Positions 9,449-19,223 are shown, counted from the first letter of the stretch. The stretch is 52,039 nucleotides of DNA from JAVKDP01 sp040222185 (GCA_040222185.1 JAVKDP010000053.1:1-52039), one strand, 5' to 3'. Translations and numbers: made by a program. Notes: a model not told the origin generated them from the sequence alone.

Positions 9449-10696
9449 TTAATCGAATTCGAAAGCAATTACTTCAATAATACGAGCTGCAAGTTCTTCA
9501 TCAATTTCGCCATTGGTTCTGCTAACAATTTCTTCTTTGTTGAGATCCAGTACAGCTCTTGCAGTATCACATCCGATATCGTGAAGTTTCTTGATGATTT
9601 CTTCACCAAAATCTTCAACAAATTCTGAAATGTCGATATCGTCTTCTTCTTCTACTTCGCGGTAAACATCAATCTCTGCTTCTGCCAATTTTGAAGCTAG
9701 TCGGATATTAACACCACCTTTACCGATTGCCTTAGAAACTTCATCAGCTGGTACAAGTACGTTTGCTTTCTTCCCGGTTTCATCTAACTCTACTTTTACA
9801 ACAGAAGCTGGTTGAAGAGCTCTTTTGATAAACTCAATAGGGTCGTTGGTGAAATTGATCACATCAATATTTTCATTTTGAAGCTCACGAACGATTGCAT
9901 GAATACGAATACCTTTCATCCCAACACAAGCTCCAACCGGATCTACCCTTTCATCATGAGATAAAACGGCAACTTTTGAACGGTCACCAGGTGCACGTGC
10001 AATACGAACAAGTTCGATAATACCATCAAAAACTTCAGGAATTTCGTTTTCAAATAAACGCTCAAGAAATAATTCAGATGTACGAGAGATAATAACCGTT
10101 GGGTTACCATTTTTCATATGTACACCAATTACTACGGCTCTAATTGTATCACCTTTGCGGTATCTGTCTTTATAGATTTGCTCATTCTTAGGAAGCAAAA
10201 GCTCAACACCGTTATGGTTTACAAGAATGTCTTTATTCTGACGAACCTGGTATACATCTCCCAGGATAATCTCACCTACTCTATCACTATAATCTTCGTA
10301 GATATTATCTTTTTCGATCTCACGAATTCTTTGAGCTAACTGCTGACGAGCCATCATCACTGCACGCCTTCCAAAATCAAGAATCTGAATTTCCTGAGCT
10401 AATTCATCATAGAGTTCGATATCGGGATCGATTTTCTTGGCGTCTTCCAGGTTGATTTCTGCAACAGGATTTGATAATTCTTCAGCTGGCACAACTTCTT
10501 GTACATGAAGAATCTGAACTTCTCCCCTGTCTGCGTTCAGGATAACCTCGAATGAATCGTCTGTTTCATACTTTTTACGAATCATAGTCCTGAAAACATC
10601 TTCTAAAATCGATAACAAAAGATCACGGTCAATTCCTTTTTCTTTTGCAATTTCAGCAAATGAGGAGATGATTTGTTTTGAAAGTTCGTTCTGCAT
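9449..10696 (-). CDS. nusA: Transcription termination/antitermination factor NusA
   Basis: A 415-residue NusA that binds RNA polymerase and nascent RNA to modulate pausing, termination and antitermination. The N-terminal polymerase-binding domain covers about residues 1-125. An S1 domain follows (about 130-200; GEIILGDVYQV, NHNGVELLLPKNEQIY). Tandem KH domains (about 205-345) include the conserved DPVGACVGMKGIRIHAIVREL and a GKGGVNIRLA GxxG loop. The acidic C-terminus (DISEFVEDFGEE and after) resembles a short helical-repeat region and lacks the doubled AR repeats of E. coli. It sits 10 bp after rimP and 65 bp before infB, in the classic operon order. Confidence 0.97.
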   Translation of the reverse strand: MQNELSKQIISSFAEIAKEKGIDRDLLLSILEDVFRTMIRKKYETDDSFEVILNADRGEVQILHVQEVVPAEELSNPVAEINLEDAKKIDPDIELYDELAQEIQILDFGRRAVMMARQQLAQRIREIEKDNIYEDYSDRVGEIILGDVYQVRQNKDILVNHNGVELLLPKNEQIYKDRYRKGDTIRAVVIGVHMKNGNPTVIISRTSELFLERLFENEIPEVFDGIIELVRIARAPGDRSKVAVLSHDERVDPVGACVGMKGIRIHAIVRELQNENIDVINFTNDPIEFIKRALQPASVVKVELDETGKKANVLVPADEVSKAIGKGGVNIRLASKLAEAEIDVYREVEEEDDIDISEFVEDFGEEIIKKLHDIGCDTARAVLDLNKEEIVSRTNGEIDEELAARIIEVIAFEFD

Positions 10697-10706
10697 CAGC
10701 GTTGCT

Positions 10707-11168
10707 TTAATTTATTACAGGGATAATTTTTGCTTCAATAATAGACTCAAAAGGAATATCTACGTTATTACCTTTTGCATCCGTTACCGATATAGTTGCA
10801 TCTGCCACATCATTAATGATGCCTTGCAACTTTGAAACTTGTTCTTGGTCTCTGAATCTAACCTTGGCAGTTCTACCTACATTTCTTTTGTACTGCCTGA
10901 TATCACTTAATGGCCTGCTTAATCCTGGCGAAGACACATTCAATCTGTATTTGTTATCAAGTAGTTCATGAGCTTCAATTAAAAAGCCTAATTCTCTACT
11001 GATTTCAGCGCATTCATCAAGATTTACACCTCTTTCTTCACCATCAAGATAAATCCAAACCTCGTTGCCGCTGCCAGTTTTATATTCAACATCTACCAGA
11101 AACAGTCCTTTCTCTTCGGCCAGTGGCGATGCTAACTCTTTAATATTTTCAGTGATATCCAGATTCAT
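10707..11168 (-). CDS. rimP: Ribosome maturation factor RimP
   Basis: A 153-residue protein of the RimP (YhbC) family, required for maturation of the 30S subunit. The N-terminal domain has VDVEYKTGSGNEVWIYLDGEERGVNLDECAEISRELG-like residues, and the conserved YRLNVSSPGLSRPL segment (about residues 73-86) precedes a C-terminal SH3-like barrel. It is the first gene of the rimP-nusA-infB-rbfA-truB-ribF operon. A terminator-like hairpin lies between its likely promoter region and its ATG, suggesting leader attenuation. Confidence 0.95.
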   Translation of the reverse strand: MNLDITENIKELASPLAEEKGLFLVDVEYKTGSGNEVWIYLDGEERGVNLDECAEISRELGFLIEAHELLDNKYRLNVSSPGLSRPLSDIRQYKRNVGRTAKVRFRDQEQVSKLQGIINDVADATISVTDAKGNNVDIPFESIIEAKIIPVIN

Positions 11169-11185
11169 AAGTCAATTTCAGAAAC

Positions 11186-11215
11186 AAAAAAAAGTGAGTG
11201 CCTCACGGCGCTCAC
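11186..11215 (-). terminator. Terminator-like hairpin in the rimP leader (possible attenuator)
   Basis: On the minus strand a stem of GTGAG/CTCAC and GCC/GGC, with one C-A mismatch and a GTGA loop (11194-11215), is followed directly by eight T (11193-11186). It lies 18 bp before the rimP ATG. The next gene upstream (11361) reads away on the plus strand, so no other gene's transcript needs stopping here. A terminator placed inside an operon leader is the hallmark of attenuation, and NusA encoded downstream acts on such hairpins. The regulatory role is inferred. Confidence 0.6.
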
Positions 11216-11360
11216 CCAGACTTAGAAGGTAGCTTTATTTCGCCTAAATTTCAATGTAGTAAACAGTATTAGTTCTGTATGAATTACAGTTAATTCTTTT
11301 TTCAATTTTTTGGTTCTTGTTTTTATATAATAAGACTCAAAATTAAACTAACTGATCCAG

Positions 11361-14165
11361 ATGAAATTCTTTAAATCTTCAGCTCTTCTGTTAAGCGCTC
11401 TTTTTCTTGGTACAATACATCTTCAGGCTCAATCAATAAACCCAACATCAGCACAAGACCTTAGTGCTTCTATTGAACAGAGAAGTAAACTTACTCAACA
11501 AACCATGTTTGCCAACTACCCTATTCGAAGTGTTGGCCCTGTAGTAATGAGCGGAAGAGTAACCGACATAGCTGTTCATCCTGACAACCCCCGCATCTTT
11601 TATGTAGGGTATGGATCGGCAGGAGTTTTTAAATCTACGAACAGCGGGAATACGATGACTCCAATTTTTGATCATGCAGGAGGTGCTTTAGGAATTGGAG
11701 ATATTGCTCTTTCAAAGGCTGATCCTAGTATACTCTGGGTTGGTACCGGCGAAAATAATAGTAGCAGGTCTACTTATGCCGGAAGCGGTATCTATAAAAG
11801 TTCTGATAATGGAGAAACATGGGAGTTTAAAGGATTAAGTAATTCTCAGCATATCGGAAGAATTGTTACACATCCTACTGATGCTAATACGGCATGGGTT
11901 GCCAGCATTGGAGCTTTATATTCTCCAAATTCTGAACGTGGTGTTTTCAAGACCACAAACGGCGGAGACAGTTGGGAAAAGACTCTTTTCATAAATGATA
12001 GTACTGGTGTTATTGACCTGGCTATTCATCCAACAAATCCGAATATCTTATGGGCAGCGAGCTGGGAAAAGGATCGAAAAGCATGGAATTTTAAGGAAAG
12101 CGGTAAAAGCTCTGCTATTTATAAATCTACGGATGGTGGAAATTCCTGGACTAAACTTACTAATGGTCTGCCGCAAGGAGATCACGTTGGAAGAATTGGA
12201 TTAGATGTAAGTCAATCGATGCCGAATACAATTTTTGCGATTATAGATAATCAGTATGAGACTAAAACAGAACGTGACATTGATGTAAACGTTCTCTCGA
12301 TGAATGACTTCACTGATATGAGAAAAAGAGATTTCTTACGCCTGGATGATAAAAAGCTGAACCAATATCTAAGATCCAATAGGTTTCCAAGTGAATATAC
12401 CGCTGAGTCAGTTAAAGAAGATGTCAGAAATGACAAATATGAACCTAGAGCTCTTGCTGATTACCTGGGTGATGCAAATGCGGCTCTTTTTAATACAGAG
12501 ATTATAGGCCCGGAGATTTACAGATCAGATGATGCAGGTGAAAGCTGGACTAAAGTAAACAGCTATGACTTAGATAACATCTTCTTCACCTATGGCTATT
12601 ATTTCGGGCAAATAAGGGTGGATCCTAATGATTCAGAAACGCTTTATATTTGGGGTGTACCATTCCTGAAATCAACTGATGGTGGTAAAACCTGGACTCC
12701 TAAAGCTGAAAACCAAAGAGTACATGTTGATCATCACGCATTATGGATTAACCCTGACGACTCTGAACATATGCTTTTAGGTAACGATGGCGGTTTATAT
12801 GAAAGCCATGACGGGGGCGACAATTTTATTCATCATAACACTATTCCAGTTGGTCAGTTTTACAGCGTTAATGTAGATATGGATGAACCATACAATATTT
12901 ATGGGGGTCTACAGGATAACGGAACATTTATGGGGCCTTCCACTTCTACCGGTAATAGAGCCCGTCCCTGGACCAGAATTGGTGGAGGTGATGGAATGCA
13001 TGTATCGCCAAATCCAAAAAATTCTGATATCGTGTATGTAGGTTCACAATATGGTAACTATTCCCGCAGAGATTTCTCTACCGGACAAACAAATAGAATA
13101 ACACCAAGACACTCTGTGGGAGAAGATCGTTATAGATATAACTGGAACTCCCCCATCAACCTAAGTCATCACAACCCTGAAATTGTGTATTTCGGATCTC
13201 AACGCTTAAACCGATCTCTGGATGAGGGTAAAACCTGGACAGCTATCAGTCCTGACCTCACTAATAACAGGCCAAATGGTGATGTACCTTATTCTACGAT
13301 TTCTACTATTGCCGAGTCTCCAATCTCATTTAATGTGATCTGGGTTGGTACAGATGATGGTAATATCCAGCTAACACAAGATGGTGGTGCTACCTGGACA
13401 AATGTTAGTGGTTCCCTACCACAGAAAAGATGGGTAAGCGAAGTGCACGCTTCTAAATATGATGAAGGAACAGCTTTTGCATCTTTAAATGGGTACAGAT
13501 ATGATGAATTTAAAACCTACATATATAAGACTTCTGATTATGGTAAAACCTGGAATTCTATCAAAGGAGACCTACCTGAAGATGTAGTAAATGTAATTGT
13601 ACAAGATCCTGTGGAGTCTTCTATTCTGTATGCGGGATTAGATCACGGAAGCTACATCAGCTTCAATGAAGGCAACAACTGGCATTACCTTACTACTATG
13701 CCAAATGTAGCCAGTTATGACATGATAGTACATCCAAGAGATTTAGAGTTAGTTATTGGGACACATGGGCGTAGCATTTACGTATTGGATGTAAAACCAC
13801 TGCATGCGATTGCTTCAAGATTGAATGAGTCAATAACTGCTATTCCACCTGAAACTGTTCGTTCTTCAAGAAGATGGGGGTTCAAAAGTGTAGAATACCG
13901 AGACCGCATTATGCCTGAGGTTCAGCTCATGTATTATGTCGGTTCAAAAAATGGCGTTAGAGAAATAGATATTGAAGTAACCAATTCAGATGGTGAAGTG
14001 GTTTCTAGTTTAACTGCTTCTGGTTCCTATGGTTTTAACACCTACTCATGGGACCTTGTAACAGGTGAAAATGAGGACGGCCCGGTATTTCTGACAAAAG
14101 GAAAATATACTCTATCATTTAAAAATGGACGAAATTCTCATGAGGTTAAATTTGAAGTTAAATAG
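11361..14165 (+). CDS. Exported BNR / VPS10-sortilin-like beta-propeller protein
   Basis: A 934-residue protein with a signal peptide (about residues 1-23, ending LQAQ) that should act outside the cytoplasm. It carries at least ten Asp-box (BNR) motifs of the type S-x-D-x-G-x-T-W, for example SSDNGETW, TTNGGDSW, STDGGNSW, SDDAGESW, STDGGKTW, SLDEGKTW, TQDGGATW and TSDYGKTW. These are spread over about residues 85-780 and imply one or two large beta-propellers like the VPS10/sortilin and glycosidase-annotated BNR proteins of Bacteroidota. The last 100 residues form a beta-sandwich-like domain (NSDGEVVSSLTASGSYGFNTYSWD) resembling a FlgD-type Ig fold. No catalytic residues can be assigned; homologues are often loosely called glycosyl hydrolases. 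It starts divergently from rimP and its end overlaps the next gene. Confidence 0.85.
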   Translation: MKFFKSSALLLSALFLGTIHLQAQSINPTSAQDLSASIEQRSKLTQQTMFANYPIRSVGPVVMSGRVTDIAVHPDNPRIFYVGYGSAGVFKSTNSGNTMTPIFDHAGGALGIGDIALSKADPSILWVGTGENNSSRSTYAGSGIYKSSDNGETWEFKGLSNSQHIGRIVTHPTDANTAWVASIGALYSPNSERGVFKTTNGGDSWEKTLFINDSTGVIDLAIHPTNPNILWAASWEKDRKAWNFKESGKSSAIYKSTDGGNSWTKLTNGLPQGDHVGRIGLDVSQSMPNTIFAIIDNQYETKTERDIDVNVLSMNDFTDMRKRDFLRLDDKKLNQYLRSNRFPSEYTAESVKEDVRNDKYEPRALADYLGDANAALFNTEIIGPEIYRSDDAGESWTKVNSYDLDNIFFTYGYYFGQIRVDPNDSETLYIWGVPFLKSTDGGKTWTPKAENQRVHVDHHALWINPDDSEHMLLGNDGGLYESHDGGDNFIHHNTIPVGQFYSVNVDMDEPYNIYGGLQDNGTFMGPSTSTGNRARPWTRIGGGDGMHVSPNPKNSDIVYVGSQYGNYSRRDFSTGQTNRITPRHSVGEDRYRYNWNSPINLSHHNPEIVYFGSQRLNRSLDEGKTWTAISPDLTNNRPNGDVPYSTISTIAESPISFNVIWVGTDDGNIQLTQDGGATWTNVSGSLPQKRWVSEVHASKYDEGTAFASLNGYRYDEFKTYIYKTSDYGKTWNSIKGDLPEDVVNVIVQDPVESSILYAGLDHGSYISFNEGNNWHYLTTMPNVASYDMIVHPRDLELVIGTHGRSIYVLDVKPLHAIASRLNESITAIPPETVRSSRRWGFKSVEYRDRIMPEVQLMYYVGSKNGVREIDIEVTNSDGEVVSSLTASGSYGFNTYSWDLVTGENEDGPVFLTKGKYTLSFKNGRNSHEVKFEVK

Positions 14166-14628
14166 CATCCTAACCGTAGTTTTAATTCTTTCTTTTATTG
14201 GATGTGAAGGGAAGAAAACAGAAAATACAAGTAACCAGCCTAAAGGCCGGACTATAACCATAGTTGACGAACTTACTTTTATTAATAAGGATGGTGAAGA
14301 TATATCCACCATTTCAATCGCCCTGGCAGATGAACCAGATGAAAGGAATCAGGGACTTATGGACGTAAATGAAATGGGTCAGGATGAAGGAATGCTATTC
14401 ATCTTCGATAATGAAGAATTGCAGGCTTTCTGGATGGCGAATACTCCTCTACCTTTGGATATAATGTATGTGAATAATGATAGTGTAATCGTTCGGATTT
14501 ATCAGAACACTACTCCATTTTCACAAACAACGCTGCCATCTGAAGCTCCAGCTCGCTATGTAGTTGAAACTAATGGTGGGTACGCTTTAAGACATGGAAT
14601 TACTGAAGGCGATAAAATCCGATTTTGA
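14140..14628 (+). CDS. DUF192 lipoprotein
   Basis: A small lipoprotein with a DUF192 (COG1430) domain, whose function is unknown. The start at 14140 is preferred over 14125 because it yields a typical lipoprotein signal with lipobox FIGC (Cys22). The domain covers about residues 50-160: ALADEPDERNQGLMD, MLFIFDNEELQAFWMANTPLPLDIMYV and ETNGGYALRHGI are the usual conserved stretches. The start lies inside the end of the upstream propeller gene in another frame, so the two are likely co-transcribed and translationally coupled. DUF192 proteins are small beta-rich domains often found as single secreted or lipid-anchored units. Confidence 0.88.
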   Translation: MRLNLKLNSILTVVLILSFIGCEGKKTENTSNQPKGRTITIVDELTFINKDGEDISTISIALADEPDERNQGLMDVNEMGQDEGMLFIFDNEELQAFWMANTPLPLDIMYVNNDSVIVRIYQNTTPFSQTTLPSEAPARYVVETNGGYALRHGITEGDKIRF

Positions 14629-14706
14629 CAAAGTTTAAAGTGTGAGATTTTTTATCACTTTGTCTTCTTGAAGAGATTGCTTTTCTTTTCAAAAAAAATC
14701 GATTTG

Positions 14707-16383
14707 ATGAAAAAATCTCTCATACTACTTATCGCCTGTATATTTTCTGTTACTGGTTTAGCACAACCTACGTTACTTGATGACAACCTCGCTTTGAGGT
14801 CGGTCACTACCCTCCCAACAGAGACTGTTCGGCTGGAGTATAATCCTGTGAACCAAACATTATACTTTACTACTGTTCCGGGGAGTATATATGAGGTTAA
14901 CATAGAAACAGGAGTAAAGACCTTACGCCAAACAAGCGCCAATCATGGGCTAGGTGATTTACAGGGTTTTGATATTTCTTCTGATGGAAAGTTTTACATC
15001 GTTGGGAATATCCGAGACGGGGCGAATTTCACGAATACAGGTGTTATTAAAAGAGGAGAACTGGTTGATGGAACCTGGACCTGGGTTACGGTTGCAGAAA
15101 CAGCTCCGTACCCTCTTAGTAATACCTTCTTTGATCACATAATGAACGGAATCGTAGTAAGCCCTGATAACAAATTCTTATATGTGAATAGTGGCTCCAG
15201 AACTGATCATGGAGAAGTTCATTCAGTAGATGGAAGATATCCTGACCTGAGAGAAACAGCTTTAACAGCCAAAATATTAAGAGTCCCGGCAGATTCAACT
15301 GATCTTTATTTAGAAGATGATCTGGCCACCCTAAAAAGCAGTGGATATATCTATGCAGAAGGTATCAGGAACAGCTTCAGTCTTGCATTCGATAAAGACA
15401 ATAATCTTTTTGCAGTAGAAAACGCTGGTGAAAGAGACGACCCTGGCGAGTTTAATCTTATCGAAAGTGGAAAGCATTACGGCTTTCCGTGGAGAGTTGG
15501 AGGAAATGATACTCCTATGCAATTTACTCCGTACGATCCTGACCAGGATATTATGCTCCAAAAAGAAACAAATGCCTATCAGTTCGGCTTTTTCTATAAT
15601 GATCCTGATTATCCAACTCCTCCAGAGGGTGTTGAATTTACAGAACCAATCTTAAACTCTGGTCCTGATGCTGTAAGCTACCGGAACCACATTACAGGCG
15701 AGATTCTGGATGCCTTTGAAGAAGACACTGTGATAAGCTCTTTTACTGCTCACAGGTCAATGTTAGGGTTAACATTCGATACTAATGGGGAATTTGGTGG
15801 AAATTTTACAGAAGACGCTTTCTCTCTAGGCTTTTCCGGTGGAAACGATAATGGCTTCTTCCTCAGGTGGATGGATGATCCAGGAAAAGATTTACTTCAT
15901 ATGGAGCTTACTCCATCCGGCGACACCTTTACCATGACAACCACAGCATTAGCCAGAGACTTTATCAGCCCTATTGATGCCGAAATTATTGGTAATAAGA
16001 TGTATATCGCTGAATATAGAAATGGTTCGTGGCTTAATGTGGGTGCTGATACGCGTATCTGGGAAATTACTTTCCCTGCTTTTGGGACTTCTACTGAAGA
16101 TGATAACTCTGTAGTAGAGGATTATTCACTACAGCAGAACTATCCCAACCCTTTCAATCCAGCTACAACTATTACATATGAACTCAATAAAGCTGGATTT
16201 GTTGAAATTGATGTATCAGATGCTTTGGGAAGACATGTATCTACTTTAGTTAGCTCAAATAAGAACGCACAAACTCATAGTGTACGCTTTAATGCAACTA
16301 ACCTGTCTTCGGGAGTCTATTTTTACACCCTAAGAGTTAATGGTATTGCAGCAAGTACAAAGCGAATGCTATTAATTAAATAG
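14707..16383 (+). CDS. Glucose/sorbosone dehydrogenase-like protein with T9SS sorting domain
   Basis: An exported protein of about 558 residues. The in-frame ATG at 14668 would add 13 residues, but ATG 14707 gives a clean signal peptide (MKKSLILL...GLAQP). The main domain (about 20-460) resembles six-bladed propellers of the GSDH / PQQ-dependent sugar dehydrogenase family, with GYIYAEGIRNSFSLAFDKDNNLFAVENAGERDDPGEFN and HYGFPWRVGG as the best matches. The substrate cannot be stated. The last 80 residues are a type A T9SS C-terminal sorting domain: NYPNPFNPATTITYEL, DALGRHV, LSSGVYFYTLRVNG and KRMLLIK. It is therefore secreted through the type IX system and probably surface-attached. Its stop overlaps the convergent fbp gene by 8 bp. 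Confidence 0.85.
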   Translation: MKKSLILLIACIFSVTGLAQPTLLDDNLALRSVTTLPTETVRLEYNPVNQTLYFTTVPGSIYEVNIETGVKTLRQTSANHGLGDLQGFDISSDGKFYIVGNIRDGANFTNTGVIKRGELVDGTWTWVTVAETAPYPLSNTFFDHIMNGIVVSPDNKFLYVNSGSRTDHGEVHSVDGRYPDLRETALTAKILRVPADSTDLYLEDDLATLKSSGYIYAEGIRNSFSLAFDKDNNLFAVENAGERDDPGEFNLIESGKHYGFPWRVGGNDTPMQFTPYDPDQDIMLQKETNAYQFGFFYNDPDYPTPPEGVEFTEPILNSGPDAVSYRNHITGEILDAFEEDTVISSFTAHRSMLGLTFDTNGEFGGNFTEDAFSLGFSGGNDNGFFLRWMDDPGKDLLHMELTPSGDTFTMTTTALARDFISPIDAEIIGNKMYIAEYRNGSWLNVGADTRIWEITFPAFGTSTEDDNSVVEDYSLQQNYPNPFNPATTITYELNKAGFVEIDVSDALGRHVSTLVSSNKNAQTHSVRFNATNLSSGVYFYTLRVNGIAASTKRMLLIK

Positions 16384-17410
16384 AATCAGCAGGTTCTTCT
16401 TTATACTCAAAAAGAAAATCCATTGCTTTAGTGACATTCTCTGGAGAACCGACATAAATAGGTGATCTTTGATGTATGGAAGTTGGTTCAACCTCCATTA
16501 TTCTTTTCTCCCCATTTGTAGCTGACCCACCTGCTTGTTCAATAATAAAGCTCAATGGATTGCATTCATACATCAATCGTAGCTTCCCGTTGGGATACTT
16601 ATTACTGTGTGGGTAAATAAATATTCCACCTTTTATCAAGGTGCGATGTATGTCTGCAACCATTGAGCCTATATATCGTGCTGAATATGGCCTGTTTGTC
16701 TCCAGATCTTCTTCCTGGCAATACTTAATATATCTTTTGAGACCATATTCCCAGGAGTTATAACTTCCTTCATTTATACTATAAATAGCTCCATGTTCGG
16801 GAATTTTGATAGCGCTATCCGTTAAGATGAATTCCCCGATACTCGGGTCGAGCGTAAAAAGAGAAACTCCAAGGCCAGTTGTATAAGCTAAAGTAGTACT
16901 AGAACCATAAAGCACATATCCTGCAGCAACCTGCCTTGTTCCTGGTTGTAGGGCATCATTTTCATTTACTGTAGGATCAAAACGAGCTTCCCTCATGTAT
17001 ATTGAGAAAATAGAACCTATCGATACATTAACATCGATGTTAGAGGAACCATCTAGTGGATCAAGATATACGATGTACTTTCCACCCTGGCTGCTAAGCC
17101 TGACTATCCCATCGTTTTCTTCAGAGATAACCATACAGGTTATTAGAGATCTTTCAAGTGCCGAGATAAGCTGTTGATCAGCAAAAAGGTCCAGTTTCAT
17201 TACAGATTCACCATGTACATTGGTAGAACCTTCGTTACCTAAAATATTGGTGATTCCTGCTTTGTTAACCTCCCTCGAAATTATCTTAGCTGCGAGGCTA
17301 ATGTCTCTTAACAATTGTGAGAGTTCCCCTGTTGCGCCCGGGAACCTATTCTGAGCTTGAATAATGAATTCTTCTAACGTAACTAATCTATCAAACTGCT
17401 TCTTTTGCAT
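16376..17410 (-). CDS. fbp: Class I fructose-1,6-bisphosphatase
   Basis: A 344-residue class I FBPase, the gluconeogenic enzyme that dephosphorylates fructose 1,6-bisphosphate. The metal and phosphate site VYLDPLDGSSNIDVN is intact, as are the EGNEGSTNVHGE-type N-terminal segment (here NILGNEGSTNVHGE), YIGSMVADIHRTL, the substrate-binding KLRLMYECNPLSFIIEQAGG and the C-terminal HQRSPIYVGSPENV. Its length matches the family. It is read convergently with the upstream T9SS-tailed gene and lies 84 bp downstream of coaE on the same strand. Confidence 0.97.
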   Translation of the reverse strand: MQKKQFDRLVTLEEFIIQAQNRFPGATGELSQLLRDISLAAKIISREVNKAGITNILGNEGSTNVHGESVMKLDLFADQQLISALERSLITCMVISEENDGIVRLSSQGGKYIVYLDPLDGSSNIDVNVSIGSIFSIYMREARFDPTVNENDALQPGTRQVAAGYVLYGSSTTLAYTTGLGVSLFTLDPSIGEFILTDSAIKIPEHGAIYSINEGSYNSWEYGLKRYIKYCQEEDLETNRPYSARYIGSMVADIHRTLIKGGIFIYPHSNKYPNGKLRLMYECNPLSFIIEQAGGSATNGEKRIMEVEPTSIHQRSPIYVGSPENVTKAMDFLFEYKEEPADSI

Positions 17411-17494
17411 GATTAAGCATATTTAGTTGGAAGCGCTTTTCTGACGAATATAAGAATGTTTTAAACAGATATTAATCTGATTTTAAAATTCTAA

Positions 17495-18091
17495 TTAGCC
17501 AATTGATTTGAGAAAATGAAACGTTTCTCGGGCCTTCATTTTTAGCTCTTCTATTGACTCATTATTTACTACAACTCTGTCAGCCAAGTGCATTAATTTT
17601 TCGAAATCCTGTTGTTTTAAAATACGATCTTGAACTTTCTTTTCATCCGTTTTATCTCTTGTTCTAACTCTTTCTATTCGGCTTTTCTGATCTGCTAAAA
17701 GAAGAATCACCTGATCTACATTTTCAGGTCTTCCGTTTTGCAATAAAATAGCTGCTTCTTTTACAAATATTGAGCAACCTTCTTCTTCCTTAACCTGTGA
17801 GATTTCATCCGCCCTTTTCCAGAGTATTGGATGTACAATTTCATTTAGTTCCTGAACTCTTCCCTTTTCAAAAGCTTCTTTAGCCAGATAACCCCTGTTT
17901 AAACTACCATCGGCGTGGTATGATTCATCGCCAAAAGTCTGTTTTAACTTTGATACAAGTTCAGGGTCTGACACCATTAACTCTTTGGCCAGGTCATCAG
18001 CGTACAGAACAAAAGCTCCCAACTCCTCTAAAGCTTTACAAAAGGTTGTTTTTCCTGATCCAATTCCACCAGTTACTCCAACTTTGATCAT
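17495..18091 (-). CDS. coaE: Dephospho-CoA kinase
   Basis: A 198-residue P-loop kinase for the last step of coenzyme A synthesis, phosphorylating the 3'-OH of dephospho-CoA. The Walker A motif GGIGSGKT lies at residues 8-15. The DD pair in YADDLAKEL and the conserved HPILWKRADEI region are present, as is the RVRTRD lid. Length is normal. It begins 12 bp after the prfB stop on the same strand, so the two are probably co-transcribed. A short AT-rich inverted repeat (around 17459-17487) follows it and might be a weak terminator. Confidence 0.96.
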   Translation of the reverse strand: MIKVGVTGGIGSGKTTFCKALEELGAFVLYADDLAKELMVSDPELVSKLKQTFGDESYHADGSLNRGYLAKEAFEKGRVQELNEIVHPILWKRADEISQVKEEEGCSIFVKEAAILLQNGRPENVDQVILLLADQKSRIERVRTRDKTDEKKVQDRILKQQDFEKLMHLADRVVVNNESIEELKMKARETFHFLKSIG

Positions 18092-18103
18092 AAGCTTTAT
18101 CGT

Positions 18104-19223
18104 TTACTTCTGTTCATGGGTAGATATCATAAGCAAATAGGCTTTGATAAACTCATCCAAATCGCCATCCATTACAGCACTAACATTTGAAGTCTCATAA
18201 TTGGTTCGATGATCCTTTACTCTTTGATCATCAAATACATAACTCCGAATCTGGGATCCCCACTCGTTCTTGCCTTTAGTACCTTCAAGGCGGGCCTTTT
18301 CAGCTTCCTGGATTTCTTTCTCTAGCTCATAGATTCGGGACTTTAACAGAACCATAGCTTTTTCTCTATTCTGAAGCTGTGAACGTTCCTGTTGACACTC
18401 AGCAACTACACGTGGCTCAGAACCGTCAGAAAGTTTTCCTGTCCAAATCAAGCGAACCCCGGTTTCTACCTTGTTCACATTTTGGCCACCAGCTCCACTA
18501 GAATGGAAACGCTGTAATTCGATATCACTATCGTTCAGGTTTAAGTCTATAGTATCATCAATGAGTGGTGATACAAAAACCGAGCAAAATGAAGTATGTC
18601 TTCTTGCATTGCTATCAAATGGAGATACCCGAACCAGCCGATGCACTCCACTTTCAGCTTTTAGGAAGCCATAAGCATTGTTACCCTGTACTTCGATAGT
18701 TGCGCTTTTCATTCCGGCAACATCTCCGTCCTGGTAATCAATCACAGAAACTTTGAAGCCACTCCTCTCAGCCCATCGGGTATACATTCTATATAACATC
18801 TCAGCCCAGTCCTGGCTCTCAGTACCTCCGGCACCAGGGTTAAAGTTCACAACTGCATCTCTGTGATCATCACTTCCTTTAAGCATATTTCTTAACTCAA
18901 GGGTTTCCAGGCCTTTTAAAAGCTTTTCATACTCTTTCTCCAGGTCATCCTCAACGTCCTCTCCCATTTCTTCAAACTCAAGAAAAACGTTTATACTCTC
19001 CCTTAGTTCGTTCAGCTTATCCCAACCTTCAACTAACCCTTTTTCGTTATCCAATTGCTTCATTAAAGCCTGTGCAGCAGCAGGGTCATTCCAAAATTCG
19101 GGGTCCTGGGTTCTTTCTGTTAATTCAATTATTCTGACTTTTCTTTTGTCGTAGTCAAAGATACCTCCTGAGCTCATCCAGACGCTCATAGTGGTTTTGT
19201 AGATGATCTTTATTTAATCCCAT
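18104..19223 (-). CDS. prfB: Peptide chain release factor 2, with programmed +1 frameshift
   Basis: RF2 recognises UAA and UGA stops and triggers peptide release. The true start is ATG 19223. Twenty-two codons (ending RRYL) run to an in-frame TGA at 19157-19155, where the ribosome shifts +1 (CTT at 19160-19158, T 19157 skipped, GAC 19156-19154) and continues to 18104, giving 372 residues. The shift site has the full known signal: an internal Shine-Dalgarno AGGAGG, a 3-nt spacer, then CTTTGAC. In the mature numbering SPF lies at about 200-202 and GGQ at about 245-247, close to E. coli (205-207 and 250-252). An ATG at 19189 opens the +1 frame without a shift but is probably not used. The gene lies 25 bp downstream of the DUF883 gene and 12 bp before coaE. 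Confidence 0.96.
19154..19169 (-). promoter_or_regulatory. prfB programmed frameshift signal
   Basis: On the minus strand AGGAGG (19169-19164), then TAT, then CTTTGAC (19160-19154). Spacing and slip sequence match the E. coli prfB element. Low RF2 delays termination at the UGA and favours the +1 slip, so RF2 autoregulates its own synthesis. Confidence 0.95.

Noticed and set aside
14628..14663. Possible terminator between the DUF192 gene and the dehydrogenase gene
   Set aside because: Only AT-rich 6-7 bp arms with long loops and no clean T run; two alternative pairings compete. Too weak to call.
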